Shown: positions 9,399-14,752, counted from the stretch's first letter. The stretch: DNA of 15,541 nucleotides from Gammaproteobacteria bacterium (GCA_024679435.1 JAIBDK010000013.1:1-15541); one strand, 5' to 3'. The notes: generated by a model from the letters alone, not told the origin. A program made the numbers and translations.

Positions 9399-9419
9399 GA
9401 TTTGCGTTAGTGACTTCTT

Positions 9420-9917
9420 TTATACGGTGTTTGCGATAGCAGGGTGAGCTATGGTGTTGGTTTTGCGAATCTTTTTTTGCAATTGCAGAATGCCGTAGAT
9501 CAATGCTTCTGCTGTGGGAGGGCAACCCGGCACATACACATCAACCGGGACGATACGATCACAACCCCTTACCACTGCGTAGGAGTAATGATAGTACCCA
9601 CCACCATTGGCGCACGAACCCATGGAAATAACCCATTTCGGATCAGCCATCTGGTCGTATACTTTTCTCAAAGCGGGCGCCATTTTATTGGTTAGTGTGC
9701 CTGCAACGATCATCACGTCAGACTGTCTGGGGCTGGGTCTGAAAAGAATGCCGAATCGATCCAGATCGTAGCGCGCTGCCCCGGCCTGCATCATTTCGAC
9801 GGCGCAGCAGGCAAGACCGAATGTCATTGGCCACATCGAACCGGTTCGCGCCCAGTTAATAAGGTCGTCCAGTTTTGCCGTTGCAAAACCTTCCTGCAAT
9901 GTTCCTTCAAGTGCCAT
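9420..9917 (-). CDS. nuoB: NADH-quinone oxidoreductase subunit B (NuoB), cluster N2 subunit
   Basis: Peripheral subunit (165 aa, PSST homologue) holding the terminal [4Fe-4S] cluster N2, which reduces ubiquinone. The ligands are present: tandem C37-C38 (LACCAVEMM), C102 (GSCANGGG) and C132 (PGCPPTAEAL). The PRQSDVMIVAGT segment (about 63-74) is also typical. The length is that of the compact alpha/beta/gamma type. The start ATG at 9917 lies 5 bp after the nuoA stop. Confidence 0.97.
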   Translation of the reverse strand: MALEGTLQEGFATAKLDDLINWARTGSMWPMTFGLACCAVEMMQAGAARYDLDRFGILFRPSPRQSDVMIVAGTLTNKMAPALRKVYDQMADPKWVISMGSCANGGGYYHYSYAVVRGCDRIVPVDVYVPGCPPTAEALIYGILQLQKKIRKTNTIAHPAIANTV

Positions 9918-9922
9918 TTAGT

Positions 9923-10279
9923 TTACTCCCACTCCAGTGCGCCTTTCTTCCACTCATAGATAAACCCTATGACCAGAATTCCGAGAAACAGCATCATGGC
10001 CCAGAAACCGAAAATACCGATTTCATCAAGCACAATAGCCCACGGAAATAGAAATGCTATTTCAAGATCAAAAATTATAAAAAGGATTGCTACCAGGTAA
10101 TAACGAACGTCGAATTTCATCCTTGAGTCTTCAAATGCTTCGAATCCGCATTCGTAGGGAGACAGTTTTTGGTCACCGGGATTGTCCGGGGCCAGAACCT
10201 TTCCGGCGCTGATCGCTACCGCGCCGACCACCAGGCCAACCAGGATAAACAGCAATATGGGTAAGTAGTTAGTTAACAA
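9923..10279 (-). CDS. nuoA: NADH-quinone oxidoreductase subunit A (NuoA); first gene of the operon, TTG start
   Basis: Three-helix membrane subunit homologous to ND3 (118 aa). The matrix-side loop SPYECGFEAFEDSR (about 40-53) contains C44, equivalent to the ND3 cysteine exposed in the active/deactive transition. It is followed by FDVRYYLVAILFIIFDLEIA with its conserved acidic residues. The only plausible initiator is TTG at 10279: an in-frame stop lies 30 bases upstream and no ATG or GTG intervenes. A GGA core sits about 10-12 bases upstream. An out-of-frame four-codon ORF overlaps the start (see findings). Confidence 0.93.
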   Translation of the reverse strand: MLTNYLPILLFILVGLVVGAVAISAGKVLAPDNPGDQKLSPYECGFEAFEDSRMKFDVRYYLVAILFIIFDLEIAFLFPWAIVLDEIGIFGFWAMMLFLGILVIGFIYEWKKGALEWE

Positions 10280-10345
10280 AGGATCATGTTCCGTAAGTTC
10301 AACGGTTTATTCTGTCAGTTGTCTGAAGAGTAAGGTAAAAATGTC

Positions 10346-10374
10346 GTGATAAATTAAATTTGCCCGACCCTCAA
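10346..10374 (-). promoter_or_regulatory. Candidate sigma-70 promoter for nuo operon
   Basis: On the minus strand TTGAGG (10374-10369) and TATCAC (10351-10346) are separated by exactly 17 bp. Each matches the -35 or -10 consensus at 4 of 6 positions. Initiation would be near 10339, giving a leader of about 60 bases before the nuoA TTG. The match is moderate and the region is AT-rich, so chance occurrence is possible. Confidence 0.35.
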
Positions 10375-10378
10375 GGGT
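10367..10378. repeat. 12-bp interrupted palindrome over the candidate -35 box
   Basis: ACCCT-CA-AGGGT, perfect 5-bp arms with a 2-bp centre. It covers the candidate -35 hexamer of the nuo promoter, a position where a bound repressor would block RNA polymerase. No specific regulator family is recognised from the sequence. Confidence 0.45.
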
Positions 10379-10382
10379 TATG

Positions 10383-10393
10383 TCTGAATCAGA
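10383..10393. repeat. 11-bp palindrome upstream of candidate nuo promoter
   Basis: TCTGA-A-TCAGA, perfect 5-bp arms around a single base, centred about 15 bp from the centre of the ACCCT/AGGGT palindrome. It may be part of an operator, but short palindromes arise by chance. Confidence 0.35.
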
Positions 10394-10459
10394 ATCCAAG
10401 GCTCGGTATTTTAAATCATTTGATTTGTTTACTGCCAGCACTAGGAGGGCCTAACAGTG

Positions 10460-10478
10460 AATTAATCCCCGATTAATT
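10460..10478. repeat. 19-bp AT-rich inverted repeat
   Basis: AATTAATC-CCC-GATTAATT: perfect 8-bp arms separated by three C residues. It lies about 180 bp upstream of nuoA and 80 bp beyond the stop of the yhhQ-like gene. It has no following T tract in either direction, so it is not an intrinsic terminator. The form fits a dimeric DNA-binding-protein site. Confidence 0.5.
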
Positions 10479-10557
10479 GGAGCGAAATGCGATTTCTTTC
10501 AACTGAAGGCTGAATTCTTGATTCATATCAATTGGGCGAAAGTTCGGGAAACCGGTA

Positions 10558-11133
10558 TTATCTGCTGTAAACCGATTTTTTGGTCAGGAAATTCAGCAGC
10601 ATTCCATAAATCGGCAAAAAAAGCAGTATGGAGACAAATATCTTGAACGATAAATCAACATGGGCGATACCCAGCCAGTTTGCCGCCATAAATTCGTTGT
10701 CAGACTGATAGAAAGCGATGGAAAAGAAAATGTAGGTATCAACAATGTTAGCGAAAAATGTCGATAGAAGCGGCGCGGTCCACCATGATTCGGATTTTTC
10801 CCGGACTTTTTGAAATATGAAGATATCCAGCAACTGGCCGGCAAGATAAGCGGTTCCGCTGGCAAGACCGATTCGCCAGTCGGCAATCCAGGCACTGATC
10901 AGGATAGCCGGTATGTAGGCTAATGCAACAATCACCCGTGCGTTGTCTTTATTGGATAGCCTTATCGTCAGGTCCGTTGCCAGAATGACCAGAGGAAAAA
11001 CAAACATCCCGTATGTCGTCCCGAACCCCATGAATTCAACGGGAAACTGGACCGCATAGTTGGCTAGCGTAATGATAGCTATATGAAAAACAGTCAGTTT
11101 CAGTACCAGTCGGGTATTTATGTTTTTGATCAT
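10558..11133 (-). CDS. yhhQ: Queuosine-precursor transporter, YhhQ/VUT family
   Basis: Inner-membrane protein of 191 aa, highly hydrophobic with about six helices. It aligns from memory with E. coli YhhQ, which imports the queuosine precursors preQ0 and preQ1: the conserved stretches are FHIAIITLANYAVQFPVE, FPLVILATDLTIRL, AYLAGQLLDIFIF, and FFANIVDTYIFFSIAF followed by KIFVSILLFLPIYGMLLN. It is about 30 residues shorter than the E. coli protein, missing part of a central loop/helix region. The ATG at 11133 is the first possible start after an in-frame TGA; no good Shine-Dalgarno is visible. It lies 139 bp downstream of the exchanger gene on the same strand. No queuosine biosynthesis genes are nearby. 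Confidence 0.88.
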   Translation of the reverse strand: MIKNINTRLVLKLTVFHIAIITLANYAVQFPVEFMGFGTTYGMFVFPLVILATDLTIRLSNKDNARVIVALAYIPAILISAWIADWRIGLASGTAYLAGQLLDIFIFQKVREKSESWWTAPLLSTFFANIVDTYIFFSIAFYQSDNEFMAANWLGIAHVDLSFKIFVSILLFLPIYGMLLNFLTKKSVYSR

Positions 11134-11272
11134 GGAGTGTTTAACTTTTCAAAATTTTATTCAGGCGCGAGTATAGGGATTCAATTCGGTGTCTGGAACT
11201 CTGAAATCGACCCGAGGTTAGTATCGTTTCCCGAGGCGGATCGGGTAGAGTTCGTTTTGAACCATGTTCGAC
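11134..11272 (-). other. Leader between caxA-like gene and yhhQ-like gene with alternative pairings
   Basis: 139 bp with no credible gene. It contains a repeated CCCGAGG (11211-11217 and 11230-11236) and one complementary TCGGGT (11241-11246), so two mutually exclusive stems can be drawn in the mRNA. No preQ1 riboswitch consensus was recognised, and no T-tract terminator is visible after the exchanger gene. Confidence 0.35.
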
Positions 11273-12220
11273 CTATATCCGTGTAGTCAGATATCCAATG
11301 TAACTCACGTATGTCGCGAGCAGAATGCCGCCTTCGGGCCTGCTCAAGGTGTTTTTTGTAAACAGCATTGGTAAAAGAGCAATGGAGATAAGGGTCATGG
11401 AACCCAGATCTATCCAGTTTATGCTGCCGCGGGACAAGGGTTCTATCATTGAGGTGATCCCGAGAATAGCCAGTATATTAAAAATACTTGAGCCAATGGC
11501 ATTGCCCACAGCGATATCCCCGCGCCCTTTTATTGAAGCGACGATGGTGGTCGCCAGTTCCGGAAGGCTGGTTCCTAATGCGATTAAAGTCAGACTGATT
11601 AGTGCTTCGGGTATGCTGAATGCCTGAGCGATGGTCACTGCTCCATCCACAAAAAAATCCGCACCAAAACCCAGCATTACAAGGCCCAGACCCAGCAGCC
11701 CAATGCTGTTCCAGGTTGAAGGATGGTCTTCGTGCATGGTTTCTTCAAATTCCCGATCCAGCAATTTTTTGTCCCGGCGGCTGAGATAAATACTGCTAAA
11801 CACGTAAATCGTAATTCCCGTGACCAGAATGGCCCCGTCGGTTCGACCGATCACGTCGTCCATCAGCATCCAGACCAGAACAAAACTACAGAAAATCAGG
11901 ATAGGGGCGTCTAGTTTCATCAACTGCGCCTCCACCTTTATGGGTCGTAGCAATGCTGCCAGGCCGAGAACCAAAGTCAGATTACAAATATTCGAGCCCA
12001 CAGCATTGCCGATAGCGACGTCGTCAAATCCCTCAAGAGCCGCGTTTATACTAATGAACAGCTCGGGGCTGCTGGTTCCAAAGGCAACAACCGTCAGGCC
12101 CACCACAAGCGGAGAAATTCCATTTCGAATAGCGATAGATTCTGCACCTCTGACCAGAAAATCCCCACCAAAAAATAACAGGGCGAATCCGGCGGCAATG
12201 AAAAGTGAAGAATAAAGCAT
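11273..12220 (-). CDS. Calcium/sodium antiporter, CaxA/YrbG family
   Basis: Inner-membrane cation exchanger of the Ca2+:cation antiporter superfamily (315 aa, about ten helices). Both alpha-repeats are present: GLTVVAFGTSSPELFISI at about 41-58 with GNAVGSNICNL at 71-81, and TLIALGTSLPELATTIVASI at 211-230 with GNAIGSSIFNI at 239-249. E53 and E221 are the expected ion-binding acidic residues. A charged loop (RRDKKLLDREFEETMHED, about 148-165) separates the halves, as in E. coli YrbG. In many gammaproteobacteria yrbG heads the kdsD/lpt locus; here it does not. The ATG at 12220 lacks a clear Shine-Dalgarno. Calcium efflux is the likely role (inference from family). Confidence 0.92.
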   Translation of the reverse strand: MLYSSLFIAAGFALLFFGGDFLVRGAESIAIRNGISPLVVGLTVVAFGTSSPELFISINAALEGFDDVAIGNAVGSNICNLTLVLGLAALLRPIKVEAQLMKLDAPILIFCSFVLVWMLMDDVIGRTDGAILVTGITIYVFSSIYLSRRDKKLLDREFEETMHEDHPSTWNSIGLLGLGLVMLGFGADFFVDGAVTIAQAFSIPEALISLTLIALGTSLPELATTIVASIKGRGDIAVGNAIGSSIFNILAILGITSMIEPLSRGSINWIDLGSMTLISIALLPMLFTKNTLSRPEGGILLATYVSYIGYLTTRI

Positions 12221-12367
12221 CTGTTTAGCTAAAGAATAACGGGTGATGGATAAATGCGAGCAGTTTCAACATCAAAGTTGTGGCATTATTACATCTTTCA
12301 AGGGGCACGGTTTTAATTCTGCTTGCCCGTCTATTGAAACTATCCCATTGATACCCAGTTAGCCAGC
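12221..12367. other. Divergent intergenic region between exchanger and cnoX-like genes
   Basis: 147 bp separating two divergently transcribed genes, so it should hold promoters for both. Only weak promoter-like matches were found in either direction, and I do not call one. No palindrome or RNA gene stands out. Confidence 0.5.
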
Positions 12368-13240
12368 ATGAATACACAAAATGAAAACTATGTTGACGTC
12401 GATATGGCGTCTTTCGGACCCGAAGTGGTTGAAGCTTCAATGCAGCAGCTGGTTATGGTCGATTTCTGGGCGGAATGGTGCGCCCCGTGCCGTTCTCTCG
12501 GGCCGATACTGGAAAGCCTCGTCACCCAGTACCAGGGAGCAGTTAAGCTGGTGAAAATCGATACCGATGCGCATCAGGAATTAGCCGGTCAATTCGGAAT
12601 TCGAAGCTTGCCAACGGTATTTTTCTTTAAGGATGGTAAGCCGGTCGATCAATTTATGGGCGTTCAGCCGGAACAGGCGATAAAAGAAATTATCGACCGC
12701 CATGTCAGTGGTGGTGCCCCTGCCGGTGATGATTTGGAGATGGCTCGACAGGCTTACGAGCAGGGCCAGACAGAGGAGGCAAAGAATTATGTGCGTCAGC
12801 TTATTTCTGTCACTCCGGATGAGGATGAGGCTAAACTGCTGATGGTGGAATGGTTAACTGCGGAGGGTAACCTTGACGAAGCCAACCAATTTGCCGATAC
12901 GTTGTCTGCGCAGGGTAAGGAAAGTAAGGAATACAGTTCACTGCAGATGGCGGTTGAATTGCAGGAAAGTCTCAAAGACATCCCGGCTGCCGGCGACCTT
13001 ATGGCGGCCATCACAGCAGATGAAAACAATATGCAGGCTCGTTATCAGTTGGCGCAGAGGCTAATTGCCGAGCACAACCACGCTGATGGTCTGGAGCAAC
13101 TGCTTGAAATTATACGCAGGGATCGTTCTTTTGAGGATGACGGTGCCCGACTCTATATGATTAAAGTTTTCGAAATGCTGGGGGGCAAGGGTGAACTGGT
13201 TTCGAAGTATCGTGGATTACTCGCCCGAACGCTGAATTAA
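12368..13240 (+). CDS. cnoX: Thioredoxin-TPR chaperone-like protein (CnoX/YbbN family)
   Basis: Cytosolic 290-aa protein. Residues about 8-112 form a thioredoxin fold with the active site WCAPC (C38, C41) in VDFWAEWCAPCRSLGP and the cis-Pro segment RSLPTVFFF. The remainder (about 120-290) is helical and TPR-like (DLEMARQAYEQGQTEEAK, ending SKYRGLLARTLN), matching CnoX/YbbN, a holdase that cooperates with GroEL and DnaK. E. coli YbbN has lost the CxxC (SxxC), whereas this protein keeps it, so dithiol redox activity is plausible (inference). The ATG at 12368 has only a weak ribosome-binding site. It is monocistronic by position, with 389 bp before the next gene. Confidence 0.9.
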   Translation: MNTQNENYVDVDMASFGPEVVEASMQQLVMVDFWAEWCAPCRSLGPILESLVTQYQGAVKLVKIDTDAHQELAGQFGIRSLPTVFFFKDGKPVDQFMGVQPEQAIKEIIDRHVSGGAPAGDDLEMARQAYEQGQTEEAKNYVRQLISVTPDEDEAKLLMVEWLTAEGNLDEANQFADTLSAQGKESKEYSSLQMAVELQESLKDIPAAGDLMAAITADENNMQARYQLAQRLIAEHNHADGLEQLLEIIRRDRSFEDDGARLYMIKVFEMLGGKGELVSKYRGLLARTLN

Positions 13241-13326
13241 CCCTCTCACTGGAAGTCTAAACTTCGTCGGGGAGGTTGGTCGGTTGATTTTGCAGATTAA
13301 ACCTGACAAAGTCATTTGGTGTAAAT

Positions 13327-13360
13327 AAAAAAACGGCCGGAGAGGATAAACGCTCCGGCC
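13327..13360 (-). terminator. Intrinsic terminator reading leftward
   Basis: On the minus strand an 8-bp GC-rich perfect stem (GGCCGGAG / CTCCGGCC, 13360-13353 and 13342-13335) with a 10-base loop is followed by G and then seven T residues (13333-13327). On the plus strand the same hairpin is followed by CAAGTAATG, so it does not terminate the cnoX-like transcript in the classical way. No minus-strand gene lies to the right within the window. Confidence 0.7.
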
Positions 13361-13380
13361 CAAGTAATGAGGAAGGTCAC

Positions 13381-13412
13381 AAGTAAGTGTGTCCAGACGG
13401 GCTGGATTACTT
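13381..13412. repeat. Stem-loop with interrupted inverted repeat
   Basis: Outer arms AAGTAA (13381-13386) and TTACTT (13407-13412), inner arms TCCAG (13392-13396) and CTGGA (13402-13406), a five-base loop ACGGG and a five-base bulge GTGTG on one side. It could form in RNA from either strand and sits 20 bp from the GC-rich terminator hairpin. Confidence 0.5.
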
Positions 13413-13450
13413 AGTGACGATTCAATAATTGCTTAACGAATGTGAAAGTA

Positions 13451-13490
13451 GTGTGAATAGATTGCAAAGAGTGTGAATAGATTGCAAAGA
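13451..13490. repeat. Exact 20-bp tandem duplication
   Basis: The unit GTGTGAATAGATTGCAAAGA occurs twice head-to-tail with no mismatch. A degenerate start of the unit (TGTGAAAGTA) precedes it at 13441-13450, giving TGTGA at 13441, 13453 and 13473. It lies 140 bp upstream of the first slp gene. It is either a recent replication-slippage duplication or a duplicated protein-binding site. Confidence 0.9.
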
Positions 13491-13629
13491 GAGAAGTAAA
13501 TGGGCCCGGAAATCATTACGATTTATCTTTTAGCCTATGAAAAGCTCAGTATTTATTCAGCAGACATTAACGGCTAGCGGGTATCGTTTCGCTTGCAACG
13601 GTTAAATTTAGATCGAAATTATTGAAACA

Positions 13630-14214
13630 TTGAAGCCGCCGTCAAAACAGTTAACCCATATTTGCCTTCTAATCCTGACATTTGGTCTGACAGGCTGCGC
13701 AAGTTCTATTCCTGAAGAAATAAAAACCGCTCCGCAAAACAGCCCTACGGTATCCATGGCTCGGGCGGACAGTGAGCGATTTTCAGGTGATTTGGTGCGC
13801 TGGGGCGGTGTTATCGTGAATGTTAAAAATAAACGGAACCAGACATGGATTGAAGTAGTTGCCAGAGACCTTGATAGCTCAGGACGTCCCAGAGACGGAG
13901 ATTTCAGCCCCGGTCGATTTATTGCCGTATTGCCAGGGTTTCTTGATCCCACGGTGTACGTGAAGGATCGTGAAGTCACCGTTTCTGGAACCCTTGATGG
14001 TGCCATTGACCAGTTGATCGGTCAGCATAGTTATTCCTACCCTAAAGTGCAGGCTGAAAGTCACGTTTTATGGAAACCAATATCTCGCAATAACGGTTAC
14101 AACTATGGCTACCCGTATCCTGGATACGGGTATGACCCTTATTTTGGTCCGGGATACGGGTCGTATATGTGGGGCAGGCCGGGTCCATACAGACGTTACC
14201 ATCCCTATTGGTGA
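13630..14214 (+). CDS. slp: Slp-family outer-membrane lipoprotein, Tyr/Gly-rich tail (TTG start)
   Basis: 194-aa predicted lipoprotein. The signal peptide ends in the lipobox LTGC with acylated C23, and Ala at +2 predicts sorting to the outer membrane. The Slp domain spans about 55-148: VRWGGVIVNVKN, GRPRDGDFSPGRFIAVLPGF, GFLDPTVY, REVTVSGTLDG and YSYPKVQAESHVLW. A C-terminal tail (about 155-194) is rich in Tyr, Gly and Pro. Slp of E. coli is a starvation- and stationary-phase-induced outer-membrane lipoprotein whose exact function is unknown. TTG at 13630 is the first possible start after an in-frame TAG (13609-13611) and no ATG precedes the lipobox. No good ribosome-binding site is visible. 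A second slp gene follows after 7 bp. Confidence 0.9.
   Translation: MKPPSKQLTHICLLILTFGLTGCASSIPEEIKTAPQNSPTVSMARADSERFSGDLVRWGGVIVNVKNKRNQTWIEVVARDLDSSGRPRDGDFSPGRFIAVLPGFLDPTVYVKDREVTVSGTLDGAIDQLIGQHSYSYPKVQAESHVLWKPISRNNGYNYGYPYPGYGYDPYFGPGYGSYMWGRPGPYRRYHPYW
14111..14131. repeat. Perfect 10-bp inverted repeat inside slp coding sequence
   Basis: ACCCGTATCC, one T, GGATACGGGT; the right arm recurs exactly at 14152-14161. In mRNA this gives a 9-bp stem with a CTG loop close to the end of the first slp gene. It encodes part of the Tyr/Gly/Pro-rich tail, so it may simply reflect repetitive codon use, but the symmetry is perfect. Confidence 0.7.
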
Positions 14215-14221
14215 TTTTATT

Positions 14222-14725
14222 ATGAACAATATTTTCAGCTGGAGAATTGGTGTATTCCTGTTTTCTTTATTAATTATGACCGGTTGTGCCAGCAGTCCCA
14301 AGTTCGATAACGAAAAATATAATCAGGTGATGACCCCTGAACAGGTCTCACTGGATCCGGAAAGCTATATGGATAATTCGGTATTATGGGGAGGGATGCT
14401 GATCGCAACAACAAACCTTGAACAGGGCACCCAACTGGAAGTGCTTGCCTACCCGTTACAGTCGAACCAGCGCCCCGATATCGATCGAAATCCCATTGGG
14501 CGGTTTCTTATTGTCAGCCCTGATTTCCTCGAACCTATCGATTATGCTCAAGGGAGAACGATCACCGTTATTGGCGATCTAGACGAAGTTCGAACCGGGC
14601 AGGTAGGTGCAACAGAATATCAATATCCTGTTGTCAACGTGGAGCAAATTCATTTGTGGTCGAAATTTGAAGGGCTGGGTGCGCCTCAAGTTCATTTCGG
14701 TGTTGGGTTGTTTTATGGAAGCTGA
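14222..14725 (+). CDS. Second Slp-family outer-membrane lipoprotein
   Basis: 167-aa lipoprotein starting at the ATG at 14222. The reading frame is open further upstream (to about 14105), but only this start places a short, normal signal peptide before the lipobox MTGC (C22). Slp features: SVLWGGMLIATTN (53-65), EVLAYPLQSNQRPD (73-86), GRFLIVSPDFLEP (93-105), GRTITVIGDL (111-120), and YQYPVVNVEQIHLW (133-146). It has no Tyr/Gly-rich tail and is clearly diverged from its neighbour, so the pair is an old duplication or two subfamilies. Ala at +2 predicts the outer membrane. It is 7 bp after the first slp stop, probably cotranscribed. Confidence 0.9.
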   Translation: MNNIFSWRIGVFLFSLLIMTGCASSPKFDNEKYNQVMTPEQVSLDPESYMDNSVLWGGMLIATTNLEQGTQLEVLAYPLQSNQRPDIDRNPIGRFLIVSPDFLEPIDYAQGRTITVIGDLDEVRTGQVGATEYQYPVVNVEQIHLWSKFEGLGAPQVHFGVGLFYGS

Positions 14726-14729
14726 GACC

Positions 14730-14752
14730 AAAAAACCTTTATTTTTAAAGGT
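14730..14752 (-). terminator. Weak leftward terminator-like hairpin
   Basis: A 7-bp AT-rich stem ACCTTTA-TTTT-TAAAGGT (14735-14752), with six A residues on its left edge (14730-14735), reads as a stem followed by T residues on the minus strand. On the plus strand it follows the second slp gene but lacks a T tract. The low GC content makes either function uncertain. Confidence 0.3.

Larger units (their letters stand above)
10280..10557. other. Intergenic leader between yhhQ-like gene and nuoA
   Basis: 278 bp without a credible gene. Transcription of nuo must start here or upstream. It holds a candidate sigma-70 promoter reading left, a 12-bp palindrome over its -35 box, an adjacent 11-bp palindrome and a 19-bp AT-rich inverted repeat, listed separately. 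I see no tRNA, and no clear intrinsic terminator behind the upstream transporter gene, so read-through from that gene into nuo is possible. Confidence 0.6.
13327..13412 (-). ncRNA. Candidate small RNA ending at the leftward terminator
   Basis: Read on the minus strand, a stem-loop (AAGTAA + CCAG-type inner stem, 13412-13381) is followed by a single-stranded CU-rich stretch containing CCTTCCTC, complementary to Shine-Dalgarno-like purines, and then by a strong intrinsic terminator. This is the layout of many trans-acting small RNAs. No convincing promoter was found upstream and no conservation data are available, so this is inference. The 5' end is a guess. Confidence 0.25.
13241..13629. other. 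389-bp intergenic region with hairpins and a tandem repeat
   Basis: No credible gene on either strand. In order it holds a small stem (GAAGT-CTAA-ACTTC, 13252-13265) just after the cnoX-like stop, without a T tract; a GC-rich leftward intrinsic terminator (13327-13360); a second stem-loop (13381-13412); an exact 20-bp tandem duplication (13451-13490); and the upstream region of the first slp gene. A 22-codon ORF at 13537-13605 has no ribosome-binding site and is not called. Confidence 0.6.

Noticed and set aside
10280..10557. tRNA-Leu upstream of nuoA, as in many relatives
   Set aside because: No cloverleaf, T-loop or CCA end can be built in this interval on either strand.
11134..11272. preQ1 riboswitch upstream of the yhhQ-like gene
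   Set aside because: Expected from function, but no class I, II or III preQ1 consensus could be recognised by eye; only generic alternative stems were seen.
11820..12215. 131-codon plus-strand frame opposite the CaxA/YrbG-type gene
   Set aside because: Antisense to both conserved membrane segments of the exchanger; its composition reflects the reverse complement of hydrophobic codons.
13367..13414. Short plus-strand ORF near GAGGAAGG, possible leader peptide
   Set aside because: Only 15 codons, with the purine stretch inside the ORF and not before it; the paired hairpins explain the region better.
13537..13605. 22-codon plus-strand ORF just upstream of the first slp gene
   Set aside because: No Shine-Dalgarno and no recognisable peptide; too short to support without conservation.
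13608..14006. 132-codon minus-strand frame opposite the first slp gene
   Set aside because: The plus strand encodes a clear lipoprotein with a lipobox and Slp domain; the opposite frame has no motif or start signal.
14105..14221. Upstream extension of the second slp reading frame to 14105
   Set aside because: It would overlap the end of the first slp gene and put about 39 residues before a normal lipoprotein signal peptide; the ATG at 14222 gives the standard lipoprotein start.
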